Counted from the first letter of the stretch, positions 43,972 to 53,142 are shown. The stretch: DNA of 56,499 nucleotides from Gammaproteobacteria bacterium (GCA_023135195.1 JAGLTQ010000080.1:1-56499); one strand, 5' to 3'. Numbers and translations are program-made. Notes: generated by a model from the sequence alone, not told the origin.

Positions 43972-44310
43972 TCATTCTATATTTTCATCAATAAAGTTTT
44001 GGATAAATGATTCGGATTGCGCGCCACTAAAACGTGCTTTTTCTTCACCGTTTTGTATAAATAGAATAGTCGGAAAACCACGTACTTGATATTGGCCGGC
44101 TATTTTCATATTTTTTCCTTCATCAACCTCTAATTTAGCCAGTGCTATTTCTGCATCATAATTTTCAATGACTTTCTTCAGTATGGGTGCAACCACTACA
44201 CAGGGAGGACACCAGTCTGCCCATAAATCGACAAGTATCGGATGATGATGGGATGCTTCGATTACCTCTTTCTCAAAGGCTTCAACATCTGTGTCAAAAA
44301 TAGTGTTCAT
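43972..44310 (-). CDS. Thioredoxin
   Basis: From the inner ATG (44310, 112 residues) the protein is a compact thioredoxin: a DLWADWCPPC active site (Cys34, Cys37), then APILKKVIENYDAEIALAKLEVDEG and cis-Pro motif GFPTILFI. The active site reads CPPC rather than CGPC, a variant seen in some thioredoxins. Cytoplasmic location fits, since there is no signal peptide. Upstream in-frame ATGs at 44331 and 44361 are possible but add an unusual basic stretch. Confidence 0.82.
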   Translation of the reverse strand: MNTIFDTDVEAFEKEVIEASHHHPILVDLWADWCPPCVVVAPILKKVIENYDAEIALAKLEVDEGKNMKIAGQYQVRGFPTILFIQNGEEKARFSGAQSESFIQNFIDENIE

Positions 44311-44439
44311 ATTACGATTAATCCTGTTCATGATCCGTTGCAGTTTGAAATAGAGACTCATATTACAAAGGAAGGTGTCAAAAATAATAACTAACTATGC
44401 TAGTCTCTAATAAAATTTCAGAAAGGATATTTTAAAAGA

Positions 44440-44925
44440 ATGAGATATGGAATCATAGTTATTTTATGTTTAACTTTTTTTCAGGTACAAGCAACTGTTG
44501 GTTATAAAGTTGGCAACACTGCACCTGAGTTTAATTTAAAAGCGATAGATAAAACGACATACTCATTATCTGCATTACGCAAGAAAGGACATGTTCTTTT
44601 AGTCTTTTGGGCAGTGGAATGTGTGTACTGCTATGCACACATCAAAGAGTTTAATCAAGCCCATGAACAGTTTAAGAATAAGTTAACCATTGCCGCCATC
44701 AACATTGGTGGTGAATACCCAAATGAAGTCATTGAGTATGTTAATGATAATAAGTTGAAATATTTAATTTTAAATGAACGGTTAAATAATTTAGATGTTG
44801 GGGAGAGTTATCATGTTTTGGGTACCCCCACACTTGTTTTAATTTCACCGCAAGGCAAGATTCTTTTTTATGGCTATGGCGTATCTGATTTGACCCGGTG
44901 GATTCAGGTACCGGAGTCACGTTAG
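44440..44925 (+). CDS. Secreted TlpA/ResA-like thiol-disulfide protein
   Basis: The N-terminus (about 18 residues, ending FQVQA) is a signal peptide. The domain follows with GNTAPEFNLKAIDKTTYSLSALRKKGHVLLVFWAVECVYC (active site Cys61, Cys64) and the cis-Pro motif LGTPTLVLI. It should sit in the periplasm. The last five codons (VPESR) come from a GGTACCGGAGTCAC palindromic element, so the native 3' end may have been replaced. Confidence 0.85.
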   Translation: MRYGIIVILCLTFFQVQATVGYKVGNTAPEFNLKAIDKTTYSLSALRKKGHVLLVFWAVECVYCYAHIKEFNQAHEQFKNKLTIAAINIGGEYPNEVIEYVNDNKLKYLILNERLNNLDVGESYHVLGTPTLVLISPQGKILFYGYGVSDLTRWIQVPESR

Positions 44926-44990
44926 TGTAAGCAGGCAGTATTAGCTTCAGTAAGAGTCTGCTGGTGGTGATCTAAATGATTCCAGTACCT
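44906..44990. repeat. Palindromic element covering the end of the TlpA-like gene
   Basis: AGGTACCGGAGTCAC on the left and, inverted with mismatches, GTGAT...ATTCCAGTACCTTT on the right, about 85 bp. The left arm is shared with the element at 43865-43963. Its first 20 bases supply the final codons and TAG stop of the preceding gene. Confidence 0.6.
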
Positions 44991-45003
44991 TTCTTAAACG
45001 CGG

Positions 45004-45972
45004 CTATTTACCAGATGAATTATTTGTGTTGGGTTTAATGTAACTTAATACTGCTTTTGAAAGTTCAACCGGATCAAACTTGGGCAAGTAGTGATCAGCA
45101 CCCACTTTCTTTCCTATTGCTATATTTGTATCGGCAGATAAAGAGGAATGCATTAATACAGGAATGTCTTTAAAGCGCTCATCAGATTTAATTTTCTTTG
45201 TTAAAACATAACCGTCCATTCCGGGCATTTCAACATCGGTTAGAATAATTTTTAGATAGTCTTTAACGGGAATGCCCATTGATTCAGCTCGTATTGCAAT
45301 CTCTTGTAATTTGTCCCATGCATCATTACCATTTTTGGCGCTGACATAATTGATACCCATTTTCTGTAATGTTTTTTCAATTTGTTTACGTGCAACAACA
45401 GAATCGTCGGCGAAGAGCATAAATGATTCAAAATCCGTTTTCTCGATAGTTTCGAATGCACTTTCATCCTCATCAAGTCCCGCGGCTTCACTAAGGACTT
45501 TTTCTACATCAATAATCATTGCGATACGATTATCTTTAAGTTCGGTGACAGCGGTTACGAGTCCCCCCATTTGGTGCGCCATCATAGCGGGGGGAACACG
45601 TATGTCATTCCATTCCATACGTATGATTTGTTCAACTGATTTGACCAGCATGCCCTGGGTCATTTTATTGAATTCAGTAATAATCAGTTTATTGGCAGGT
45701 TCTTCGATATCCATGCCACAAAACTGGGCAAGGTCGATAACTGGAAGCATAGTGCCACGTAGGCTAACCATCCCCATTACGCCTGGTGGCATATCCGGTG
45801 CATGAGTAATTTCAGGTACCTGAATGACTTCGCGTATTTTGAAAACATTCAGACCAAAAACCTCTTCACGTCCGGTATTTTTGTCTAAACCAAGACTGAA
45901 TAATAATATCTCTAAGCGGTTTGCCCCGGCGAGCTGAGTGCGTTCATCGACTGATTGTATAAAATTGCTCAT
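45004..45972 (-). CDS. cheV: Chemotaxis coupling protein CheV
   Basis: An N-terminal CheW-like domain (about 15-165, with FGLNVFKIREVIQVP, GMVSLRGTMLPVIDL) is joined to a receiver domain (about 190-315). The phospho-acceptor is Asp246 in LTDVEMPGMDGYVL and the Lys lies in LPKFDPVEL. CheV couples receptors to the CheA kinase and adapts by phosphorylation. No other chemotaxis gene is nearby. The start is placed at 45972, because the frame from 46005 adds a segment without family support. Confidence 0.92.
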   Translation of the reverse strand: MSNFIQSVDERTQLAGANRLEILLFSLGLDKNTGREEVFGLNVFKIREVIQVPEITHAPDMPPGVMGMVSLRGTMLPVIDLAQFCGMDIEEPANKLIITEFNKMTQGMLVKSVEQIIRMEWNDIRVPPAMMAHQMGGLVTAVTELKDNRIAMIIDVEKVLSEAAGLDEDESAFETIEKTDFESFMLFADDSVVARKQIEKTLQKMGINYVSAKNGNDAWDKLQEIAIRAESMGIPVKDYLKIILTDVEMPGMDGYVLTKKIKSDERFKDIPVLMHSSLSADTNIAIGKKVGADHYLPKFDPVELSKAVLSYIKPNTNNSSGK

Positions 45973-46180
45973 AATATTTTCTGCTAAAGGTTTCGATGGG
46001 ACCAAATAAGTCTTTGGTACTAAGTTATAATTAAATTAGCGACAAATCAGGTAAAAACTTTAGTAAAATTAACAAATGCATATTTAATTACATAAGACTA
46101 GAAGGGGATTATCGAGTATTCTCTGGTATGTTTTGAAATACGAATTTTTACATTAATGACAGCACTCAGTAGGAGATATT

Positions 46181-46534
46181 ATGTCGAATGAATTTGAGAA
46201 AATTGATCATGTAGAAGGTCAAGGCAAAGAAGCAACTGCAGGTAGTCCTATTGTTGTGCATTACACGGGTTGGTTGTTTGATGCCGATAAAGAGGAAAAT
46301 AAAGGTGACATGTTTGACAGCTCGTTAACTAGAAACGATCCTTTTTCATTCAATCTTGGCGCTGGTCAGGTTATTAAAGGCTGGGATCAAGGATTTGAAG
46401 GTATGAAAGAAGGCGGTAAACGTACTCTCATTATTCCGGCGGATATGGGGTATGGAGCTGCTGGAGCGGGTGGTGTGATTCCACCAAATGCGACCTTAAT
46501 CTTTGATATTGAACTCATTGAAGTTCAAGGATAG
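46181..46534 (+). CDS. FKBP-type peptidyl-prolyl isomerase
   Basis: The 117-residue protein is a minimal FKBP domain: [79 protein letters not shown]. The core binding residues (Tyr, Phe, Asp, Trp) are conserved, so it should be an active prolyl isomerase. No signal peptide is present. A bidirectional terminator follows. Confidence 0.94.
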   Translation: MSNEFEKIDHVEGQGKEATAGSPIVVHYTGWLFDADKEENKGDMFDSSLTRNDPFSFNLGAGQVIKGWDQGFEGMKEGGKRTLIIPADMGYGAAGAGGVIPPNATLIFDIELIEVQG

Positions 46535-46536
46535 AC

Positions 46537-46568
46537 AAAAAAAGGGCTGATAAATCAGCCCTTTTTCA
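46537..46568. terminator. Bidirectional rho-independent terminator
   Basis: A perfect stem AAAAAGGGCTGA/TCAGCCCTTTTT with a 4-base loop (TAAA) and T-rich sequence on both strands. It lies between the convergent FKBP and RRM genes. Confidence 0.9.
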
Positions 46569-46584
46569 TTTATACTTTTTTAAA

Positions 46585-47058
46585 TTATGCTGCGCGTTTA
46601 CGACGAGTTGCATAATTCACCTTAATATCACGGCCGAAGAACTCAGAACCATCAAGGTTAGAAATCGCTGCTTTTGCCCCTTTCTTATCCATTTCAACAA
46701 AGGCAAAGCCTTTAGGACGGCGTGTTGCACGATCGGTCATGACGCGTACACCCTGCACATCGCCATAATCAGCGAAAAGTTCACGTAAATCATTCGCATT
46801 AGCTTTAAACGCAAGATTGCCAACAAAGACAGAAACCTGCTTTGAGCCAACTAAATTAAATTCCATTGGGATTACAACAAGAATGCCAGCAATAAAAGAG
46901 CTAATTAATACGGAGTAAGCGAGTAAACGTTCTGGAGCAGTTTGGGCTAATTCATTAATATTGAGGTAAGGGAAGAGGAAGTAACCTGCAGTGGCGAGAA
47001 TAAGCGCGATAATGAGAGATTTAATAATATTTTTAAATGTAGGTAAGGCAATTTTCAT
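46585..47058 (-). CDS. Membrane-anchored RRM RNA-binding protein
   Basis: Two hydrophobic helices (about 12-29 and 38-64) precede an RRM domain at about 73-150. RNP2 reads VFVGNLAF and RNP1 reads KGFAFVEM, and conserved aromatics are kept. The tail is basic (NYATRRKRAA). Most bacterial RRM proteins are small and cytoplasmic, but this arrangement fixes the RNA-binding domain at the inner membrane. The partner RNA is unknown. It is transcribed alone. Confidence 0.88.
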   Translation of the reverse strand: MKIALPTFKNIIKSLIIALILATAGYFLFPYLNINELAQTAPERLLAYSVLISSFIAGILVVIPMEFNLVGSKQVSVFVGNLAFKANANDLRELFADYGDVQGVRVMTDRATRRPKGFAFVEMDKKGAKAAISNLDGSEFFGRDIKVNYATRRKRAA

Positions 47059-47278
47059 TTTAGGTTCACTTAATTAATAAGGTTAAAAAAATGTACATCA
47101 GAAGCAAACCTTCTTGCATGTACAGTTGCGGAGATTATATCAGACTCAATAAGTGGATGGCGACTGTTAAAATGTAAATCAAACTGGATACAAAATCAGT
47201 CGTCTTATATGTGCTCTTAGGTGAACTGTGTGCTTTAATAAGATAAAAGATTTTACTATTGTTATAACGGTATTAAGA

Positions 47279-47503
47279 ATGACTGAATATGAATTTACTC
47301 TGCATTTATCAGCAGATGAATATCTTCAATATTATGTAGGTATAGCTGAAGCTATTCAGGTACGAAGTCACTGTGGAAAAACCATTCAGTTCCCGGCAAA
47401 TAAAATGCGCAAGTTTGTTTTGCAAGATGGGCTACATGGTACGTTTATAATACAGCTGGATAAACAGAATAAATTTTTATCATTACAACGGAAAGATATA
47501 TAG
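47279..47503 (+). CDS. DUF2835 family protein
   Basis: The 74-residue product (ATG at 47279) has the family pattern EYEFTLHLSADEYLQYYVGIAEAIQVR, then GKTIQFPANKMRKFVLQDGLHGTFIIQ. DUF2835 proteins are short and of unknown function. An upstream in-frame extension from 47228 is not family-like. The GDPD gene starts 12 bp later. Confidence 0.8.
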   Translation: MTEYEFTLHLSADEYLQYYVGIAEAIQVRSHCGKTIQFPANKMRKFVLQDGLHGTFIIQLDKQNKFLSLQRKDI

Positions 47504-47515
47504 CGGGAGAAGAGT

Positions 47516-48253
47516 TTGTTACAACCCATTTTTATTGCACACCGTGGTTATGCTGCGGCATATCCTGAAAATACGTTAATTGCACTTGATGCTGCCAGAA
47601 AAGCTGGCGCTGAGTTTGTTGAAGTCGATATTCAGTTGAGTGCCGATCAAGTCCCGGTGTTATTTCATGACCGTGACCTGCAACGTCTTTGTCAGCAAAC
47701 GGGTACGATTCATGATTACACTTTTGCACAGCTTGAAGAGTTTAATGTTACCGATGTTGAAAAGTTTTCTGATCAGTATGCAAATAATAAAATCACATCA
47801 TTGCAGATCTTTATTAATTATTTAAAAGAGCATCCAGAATTAAATGCGTTCATTGAATTAAAACGATCAATGATTGAAAAGTTTGGTGAAGAGCGGGTAT
47901 TAAAAATACTTCTGCCATTGTTTGATGGAATGAAAGAACAAATAAGTTTTATTTCTTATAATCAAACGATATTAAAAACTATTCACAATAGCTCTGAATA
48001 TAAAGTAGGTATTGTGGTTGATGAATGGAGCGAATATAACAAAGACGCCGACTGGCATTCAGAATGGTTGTTTTGCTCTGCATCAGGTTTACCCGAAGAT
48101 AATGCTGAGCTTGAAACAAAATCACAGATAGCAATTTTTGAAGTAGGCAATATTGGTTTAGCAAAACATTTATTGGCAAAAGGAATTTATCATCTTGAAA
48201 CTTTTCGGATTAAAGAAATGTTACAAGCCTTCCCTGATGAGAATAGAAATTGA
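47516..48253 (+). CDS. Glycerophosphodiester phosphodiesterase
   Basis: The 245-residue enzyme has the GDPD TIM-barrel motifs IAHRGYAAAYPENTL (His-Arg-Gly), FVEVDIQLSADQVPVLFHDRDLQRL and NAFIELKRSM. It releases glycerol-3-phosphate from glycerophosphodiesters. There is no signal peptide, so it works in the cytoplasm. The start is a TTG with GGGAGAAGAG upstream. It overlaps the next gene by four bases (TTGA), which implies coupling to the G3P oxidoreductase. Confidence 0.9.
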   Translation: MLQPIFIAHRGYAAAYPENTLIALDAARKAGAEFVEVDIQLSADQVPVLFHDRDLQRLCQQTGTIHDYTFAQLEEFNVTDVEKFSDQYANNKITSLQIFINYLKEHPELNAFIELKRSMIEKFGEERVLKILLPLFDGMKEQISFISYNQTILKTIHNSSEYKVGIVVDEWSEYNKDADWHSEWLFCSASGLPEDNAELETKSQIAIFEVGNIGLAKHLLAKGIYHLETFRIKEMLQAFPDENRN

Positions 48254-49419
48254 AAGAACTTGATGTTGTTGTTATTGGTGCAGGCATTCATGGTGCAGGT
48301 GTTGCCCAGGCTGCTGCTGCGGCAGGTTATGGTGTTTTAATTTTAGAAAAAAATGAAATTGCCGCCGGAACTTCAAGCAAATCAAGCAAGCTTATTCACG
48401 GCGGATTACGTTACCTTGAAAGCTATCAGTTTTCACTGGTCAGAAAGTCACTTAAAGAACGCGCCATTTTATGTCGCTTAGCTCCAGGCTTAGTAAAGTT
48501 ACAGCCCTTCTATATTCCCATTTACAAAACAACAACACGCAGGCCATGGCAAATAAGAGTAGGATTAAGTTTGTATGCTTTTTTAGGTGGTTTACATAAA
48601 GATAATTTATTCAAACGTGTTAAACATAAAGGTATTAAAAATATAGATAAGTTGGAACAAACAAACCTGCAAAAGGTTTACCAATACCACGATGGTCAAA
48701 CCCACGATGTGAATTTAACCAAAGCGGTTATGTTCAGCGCAAAAGAATTAGGTGTTGAACTAAAATATCCGGCAAGTGTTGTTTCAATCGTTAAAAATGA
48801 GAAGGGTTTTAAGATAACTTATAAAGAAGATAATAAAGAAAAAAGTATTCAGGCAAAAGTTATTGTCAATGCAACAGGCCCCTGGGCAAATGAACTGCAT
48901 GAATTGATTAGCCCTAAAGTGAATTCGTTAGATATTGACCTGGTTCAGGGCTCGCACATTATTATAGATACTCCAGCACCATCAGGAATTTATTATCTTG
49001 AAGCGGAAGATAAACGTGCGGTATTTGTTATGCCCTATGAATTTAAAGGTGAAATAAAAACAATGGTTGGCACAACAGAAAAACTTTTTACCGGTAAAGC
49101 AGATGATGTTAAAGCTACTGAGGAAGAAGTTGAATATTTGTTGAATGTTTATAAATCTTATTTTCCAGAACAAAAAAACATTAATGTTGTTCATCAATTT
49201 GCAGGTTTAAGAGTACTGCCTAAAGATGATGGAAGTATGTTCTCGCGACCTCGCGATACTATTTTACATTGGGCGATGCCTGGGTTGTTGACTTTATACG
49301 GTGGAAAACTTACAGCCTATCGATCAACGTCTGAATTAGTGATAAAAAAAATCAAACCACTTTTAGGTAAAAAGCAACGTATAGCTTGTACCGACCAACT
49401 GTATTTATTGGCAGATTAA
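48250..49419 (+). CDS. Glycerol-3-phosphate dehydrogenase-like FAD oxidoreductase, short form
   Basis: The FAD-binding start DVVVIGAGIHGAGVAQAAAAAGYGVLILEK and the substrate/FAD motifs GTSSKSSKLIHGGLRYLE, VNATGPWANE and TLYGGKLTAYR follow GlpD. At 389 residues it ends right after this domain and lacks the C-terminal region of full-length GlpD (about 500 residues). It likely oxidises G3P to DHAP with FAD, but substrate preference cannot be confirmed. The start is TTG, overlapping the GDPD stop. Confidence 0.85.
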   Translation: MKELDVVVIGAGIHGAGVAQAAAAAGYGVLILEKNEIAAGTSSKSSKLIHGGLRYLESYQFSLVRKSLKERAILCRLAPGLVKLQPFYIPIYKTTTRRPWQIRVGLSLYAFLGGLHKDNLFKRVKHKGIKNIDKLEQTNLQKVYQYHDGQTHDVNLTKAVMFSAKELGVELKYPASVVSIVKNEKGFKITYKEDNKEKSIQAKVIVNATGPWANELHELISPKVNSLDIDLVQGSHIIIDTPAPSGIYYLEAEDKRAVFVMPYEFKGEIKTMVGTTEKLFTGKADDVKATEEEVEYLLNVYKSYFPEQKNINVVHQFAGLRVLPKDDGSMFSRPRDTILHWAMPGLLTLYGGKLTAYRSTSELVIKKIKPLLGKKQRIACTDQLYLLAD

Positions 49420-49590
49420 AAACAACTTTAAGTTTTTTCAATCTGGGTCGATAGGTAATGTAGTAAGAGTAAACAGTTTCAAATGAAACAATGTTTAACA
49501 ATCAATACGATGTCTTTAAATTAATCAAGCGTACACTTTGAGAATAATATTTCATTTTTCTTGCACCAATAAAACACCCGGCACAAAGTC

Positions 49591-50721
49591 ATGTTAATTG
49601 ATACACTAATTTATTCTGATAAATGGAATATTGAAAAAACAGCTATTTCGGATAAAGAAAAGGCTGATTTAGTCTTTTTATTTGGTGGTACCGATACGAT
49701 AAAGACTGAACATGTTTTTATGGAATTGAAAGAATTATATCCAAAAGCGAATATTGTTGGTGCTTCATCTGCGGGTAATATTTTAGGGAGTGAAATTAGT
49801 AATTCACCTGTTGTTGCAACGGCAGTACAGTTCGAAAAAGGAACTGTAAAAGTTACTATGCTTGACTTGACAGTTGATGACAATATTGAAGTTGCTTCGC
49901 AACAGCTTATATCTAAACTACCACAAGATGATTTAAAACATGTTTTCCTTCTCTCTGATGGACTCAATATCAATGGTTCCGCCATCATCAGGGGAATTAA
50001 TAGTTTAACTAATAGAGTGCCTGTCACAGGTGGCCTGGCCGGTGATGGTGATCGTTTTCAGGAAACCTGGGTCGTTGCTAATGGCCCGGCAAAACAATTG
50101 AGTATGGTCGCGGTTGGTTTTTATGGTGATGATTTTTTAGTCAGTAGCGGTTGTTTTGCTGGATGGACTGAATTCGGTGGAGAACGTCTCATAACTAAAT
50201 CGTCTGGCAATGTTTTATATGAACTGGATAATATGCCTGCTCTGGACTTTTATAAAAAAAACCTGGGGACGTATGCTGATGATTTAGCTACCAGTGTATT
50301 ACGATTTCCATTAAGTATTAAATACCGGGAAAATGATCCTGAAATTATTCGTACGGCGTTGAGCGTTAGTGAAGAAGACAAAAGTCTCACTTTTGCTGGT
50401 GAAGTCCCTGAAGGATATACCGCTCGTTTGATGAAGCCTAAAGTCGATATATTAATAGATGGCGCTAAAATGGCGGCAGAGGAGATTAACCAGCTTACTG
50501 ATAGCCAGGGGTTAGGGCTTGTCGTTAGCTGTACAGGTAGAAAAGTTGTTATGAATGAATTAGTCGAGGAAGAGCTGGAAATAATTGAAGATGTCCTGGG
50601 GAATAATGTTCAACTTATCGGTTTTTATTCTTATGGTGAATTAGCACCATTTTCAAATGATATTTATACCTGCCAACTTCATAATCAGACTATGACACTC
50701 ACAGCTATATATGAGAAATAG
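49591..50721 (+). CDS. FIST-domain sensory protein
   Basis: The 376-residue protein has the FIST N-terminal region (DKEKADLVFLFGGTDTI, VGASSAGNILGSEI, VFLLSDGLNINGSAIIRGIN, PVTGGLAGDGDRFQETWV) and the FIST C region (ALDFYKKNLG, LVVSCTGRK, GFYSYGELAPF). FIST domains are thought to bind small ligands such as amino acids. It precedes a histidine kinase by 2 bp, which suggests it is the sensor subunit of a two-protein receptor. No membrane helix is present. Confidence 0.93.
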   Translation: MLIDTLIYSDKWNIEKTAISDKEKADLVFLFGGTDTIKTEHVFMELKELYPKANIVGASSAGNILGSEISNSPVVATAVQFEKGTVKVTMLDLTVDDNIEVASQQLISKLPQDDLKHVFLLSDGLNINGSAIIRGINSLTNRVPVTGGLAGDGDRFQETWVVANGPAKQLSMVAVGFYGDDFLVSSGCFAGWTEFGGERLITKSSGNVLYELDNMPALDFYKKNLGTYADDLATSVLRFPLSIKYRENDPEIIRTALSVSEEDKSLTFAGEVPEGYTARLMKPKVDILIDGAKMAAEEINQLTDSQGLGLVVSCTGRKVVMNELVEEELEIIEDVLGNNVQLIGFYSYGELAPFSNDIYTCQLHNQTMTLTAIYEK

Positions 50722-50723
50722 TC

Positions 50724-51656
50724 ATGCATCGACTTTTAAAACGACAGTTAAGTAGGGTATTTGGAAAATCATATAGTGCTGATTCACTTGCGCCTGAATT
50801 ACAGCAGTTTATTGAAACAGTATCCAGAACTTATGATGATTACGATCGTGAGACTAGTTTCATTGAAGAATCACTGAATCTCTATGTAGAAGAACTTGTA
50901 ACAGCTAAAAAAATTGCGGAAAGTTCAAATGCCGCTAAAAGTGAATTTCTGGCAAACATGTCACATGAAATGCTGACCCCGTTGCACGCTATCCTTAACT
51001 TTGCAGAATTTGGAAAATTAAAAATAGATGAAGCCTCACGAGAAAAACTTTCAACATACTTTATAAATATTCATAAAAGCAGTGATCGTCTACTGGTGCT
51101 AGTAGATGATTTGCTGGATATGTCGAAATTAGAAGTAGGTCGAATGAATTTTGTGATGGCACAACAGGATTTATTAACTATAGCCAAAAGTGTTATTTCT
51201 GATTTAAGTAGTCTTCTTGAAATAAAATCATTAACTACTGAATTCAATATTAAAACAGATAATACATATGCCTATTTTGATGATGTAAAAATTTATCAGG
51301 TTATACATAATTTACTTTCCAATGCTATTCATTCTTCTCCGGAAAAAACAGGCATTGAGATAACTTTGTCCGATGCAAAACTACCCGCAAAAAATATGGA
51401 TGAGACTTCTGATTTAACGCCGGCGCTCGCATTTTCAGTTTCTGATAAAGGGGAAGGTATTCCTGATGATGAGTTGGATTCTATTTTTGAAAAGTTTATA
51501 CAGTCAAGCAACACTAAAACAGGTGCAGGTGGAACCGGTCTTGGTTTAGCTATTTGTGATCAAATTATTCGGAGACATTCCGGGACAATTAAAGCAATTA
51601 ATAATCCTGAAGTGGGCGCTTGTCTGACGTTTATATTACATCGGGAACTTTTTTAA
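50724..51656 (+). CDS. Cytoplasmic histidine kinase paired with FIST
   Basis: The 310-residue protein has a short helical N-terminus, then the H-box ANMSHEMLTPLHAILNF with His81, and a HATPase domain with NLLSNAIHSS, SDKGEGIPDDEL and GTGLGLAICDQIIRRHSG. It has no sensor domain of its own. The H-box differs from the usual SHELRTPLNAI at the residues after Glu. It follows the FIST gene by 2 bp and should be its signalling partner. No response regulator is adjacent. Confidence 0.9.
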   Translation: MHRLLKRQLSRVFGKSYSADSLAPELQQFIETVSRTYDDYDRETSFIEESLNLYVEELVTAKKIAESSNAAKSEFLANMSHEMLTPLHAILNFAEFGKLKIDEASREKLSTYFINIHKSSDRLLVLVDDLLDMSKLEVGRMNFVMAQQDLLTIAKSVISDLSSLLEIKSLTTEFNIKTDNTYAYFDDVKIYQVIHNLLSNAIHSSPEKTGIEITLSDAKLPAKNMDETSDLTPALAFSVSDKGEGIPDDELDSIFEKFIQSSNTKTGAGGTGLGLAICDQIIRRHSGTIKAINNPEVGACLTFILHRELF

Positions 51657-51693
51657 TTTATTAGTAAATGTAATATTAAAATAATTCTTTGTT

Positions 51694-53142
51694 TTATGGT
51701 TTGCGCATATTTTTTATCATTAAGGTTAACCAATTGTCATAACGTTTTGCGAGTTCAGCATTGTCTTCTGGTTTAAACCATTCACCTGTCTTTTTTTCTG
51801 GCCAGCTGGCAGGCTGATCGGCGAGTAAATACGCAGTGCCTCGAGCAGTTGCTTCGCATTCAGTTGGACAATAAACCGGTAAGCCAGAAAGATTGGCAAG
51901 CCGTTGGTTTAATCCATCAAGCGAAGCTAAGCCACCGGTGATTTGAATTTGTTCGGGCGGGGAAGAAAGTTTACTCATTTCGTCTAAACAGGCTTTTAAT
52001 AAAAAAACGATACTTTCAACAATTGCGACGGCTTTTTCATCGGTGCTTGCCTGACGATCAAACTTGCTTATAAAGTTGGGTCGCCAGAAGGGTGAGGCTA
52101 AACCAGAGATACCGTTTAAGAATAGAGGTGGTTTTTCAATTTCATTTAGCCATTCAGATAAGTTGTCATAAATATTAGTATCGGGATACTGCTTGCCCAG
52201 CCATTCTAATGCGCTGCCAGCACCATTCACCGTTCCTTCAAGTACATAATGATTCTGAATTCTTTTATGGTCTTCATCTTGAAAAATTATACTGGTTAAT
52301 AAACGTCGACTGTACAGTTGTAATTGTCCTGAGGAACGAGAAAGAAAAGCCCCTGTACCTGTGTTGACGTAAGCAGTGTCAGCTTGCAGATGTCCATAGG
52401 CATACATCGCTGCTGACTGGTCTCCAGTAACGAGTCGAAGAGGAATACTTTTACTATCCAGCTCTAAAGTCCCATAGTTATAAACAGAAGGAACACATTT
52501 TGGTAATGCTGAAACAGGAATGTCAAATAGTGTTAATAATTCATCATCCCAGTCATGTTGTTTTAAATTCCATAACTGGGTACGGGAGGCACTAACCGGA
52601 TCAACAACAAAAGTTTTTTCTTTAGTTAGATGAAAGGTAATAAAACTGGCCATAGGGCCAAAGGCTAACGTATTTTGGTCTAAGGCTTTTTTTACTTCCG
52701 GAATATTATCAATACACCAGCGTAATTTGCTTGCGCCATAATGTGGCGATAAAAATAAACCGGTAATTTTATGTATTTCTTCATTTTTATCGTTAAATTG
52801 TTCTAACCAGTCTGTATTACGGCGATCTTGCCAGCTGATTACGGGTGATAGTGCTTTACCAGTTTTTTTATTCCAGCAAACAATATTTGAACGTTGCGTT
52901 GCCAGTCCAGCAGAAATAATTTGCTTTTTTTTCTCACCTAAATTTTCCAGAACTTTTGTAATTGAGCTGTTGATGGAGTCAATGATATCTTCGGCATTGA
53001 GTTCAACGTAATACTTGGCAGGATATTTTGTTTCTACTTCACAATAGGCGCTAGTCACCATTTCACCATTATGGTTAAAGATAATGGCACGGCTGGCATG
53101 ACCGCCCTGGTCAATGCAAAGATAAAGAGAGTCTTGAGTCAT
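51694..53142 (-). CDS. Glycerol-kinase-like FGGY carbohydrate kinase
   Basis: From the ATG at 53142 the protein has 482 residues with the FGGY fold: the phosphate loop DQGGHASRAI near the N-terminus, SAGLATQRSNIVCW, VISWQDRRN, the catalytic VTGDQSAAMYAYG and NTGTGAFLSRSSG. Compared with E. coli GlpK, the loop lacks the usual DQGTT threonine, and the glycerol-contacting NQRE reads TQRS. So glycerol may not be the substrate, although the nearby GDPD and G3P oxidoreductase support a glycerol-related role. An upstream ATG at 53151 is also possible. Confidence 0.78.
   Translation of the reverse strand: MTQDSLYLCIDQGGHASRAIIFNHNGEMVTSAYCEVETKYPAKYYVELNAEDIIDSINSSITKVLENLGEKKKQIISAGLATQRSNIVCWNKKTGKALSPVISWQDRRNTDWLEQFNDKNEEIHKITGLFLSPHYGASKLRWCIDNIPEVKKALDQNTLAFGPMASFITFHLTKEKTFVVDPVSASRTQLWNLKQHDWDDELLTLFDIPVSALPKCVPSVYNYGTLELDSKSIPLRLVTGDQSAAMYAYGHLQADTAYVNTGTGAFLSRSSGQLQLYSRRLLTSIIFQDEDHKRIQNHYVLEGTVNGAGSALEWLGKQYPDTNIYDNLSEWLNEIEKPPLFLNGISGLASPFWRPNFISKFDRQASTDEKAVAIVESIVFLLKACLDEMSKLSSPPEQIQITGGLASLDGLNQRLANLSGLPVYCPTECEATARGTAYLLADQPASWPEKKTGEWFKPEDNAELAKRYDNWLTLMIKNMRKP

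Noticed and set aside
47355..47373. Resemblance of DUF2835 sequence to the GGTACCGGAGTCAC element
   Set aside because: It lies in family-conserved coding sequence and lacks an inverted partner, so the match is taken as chance.
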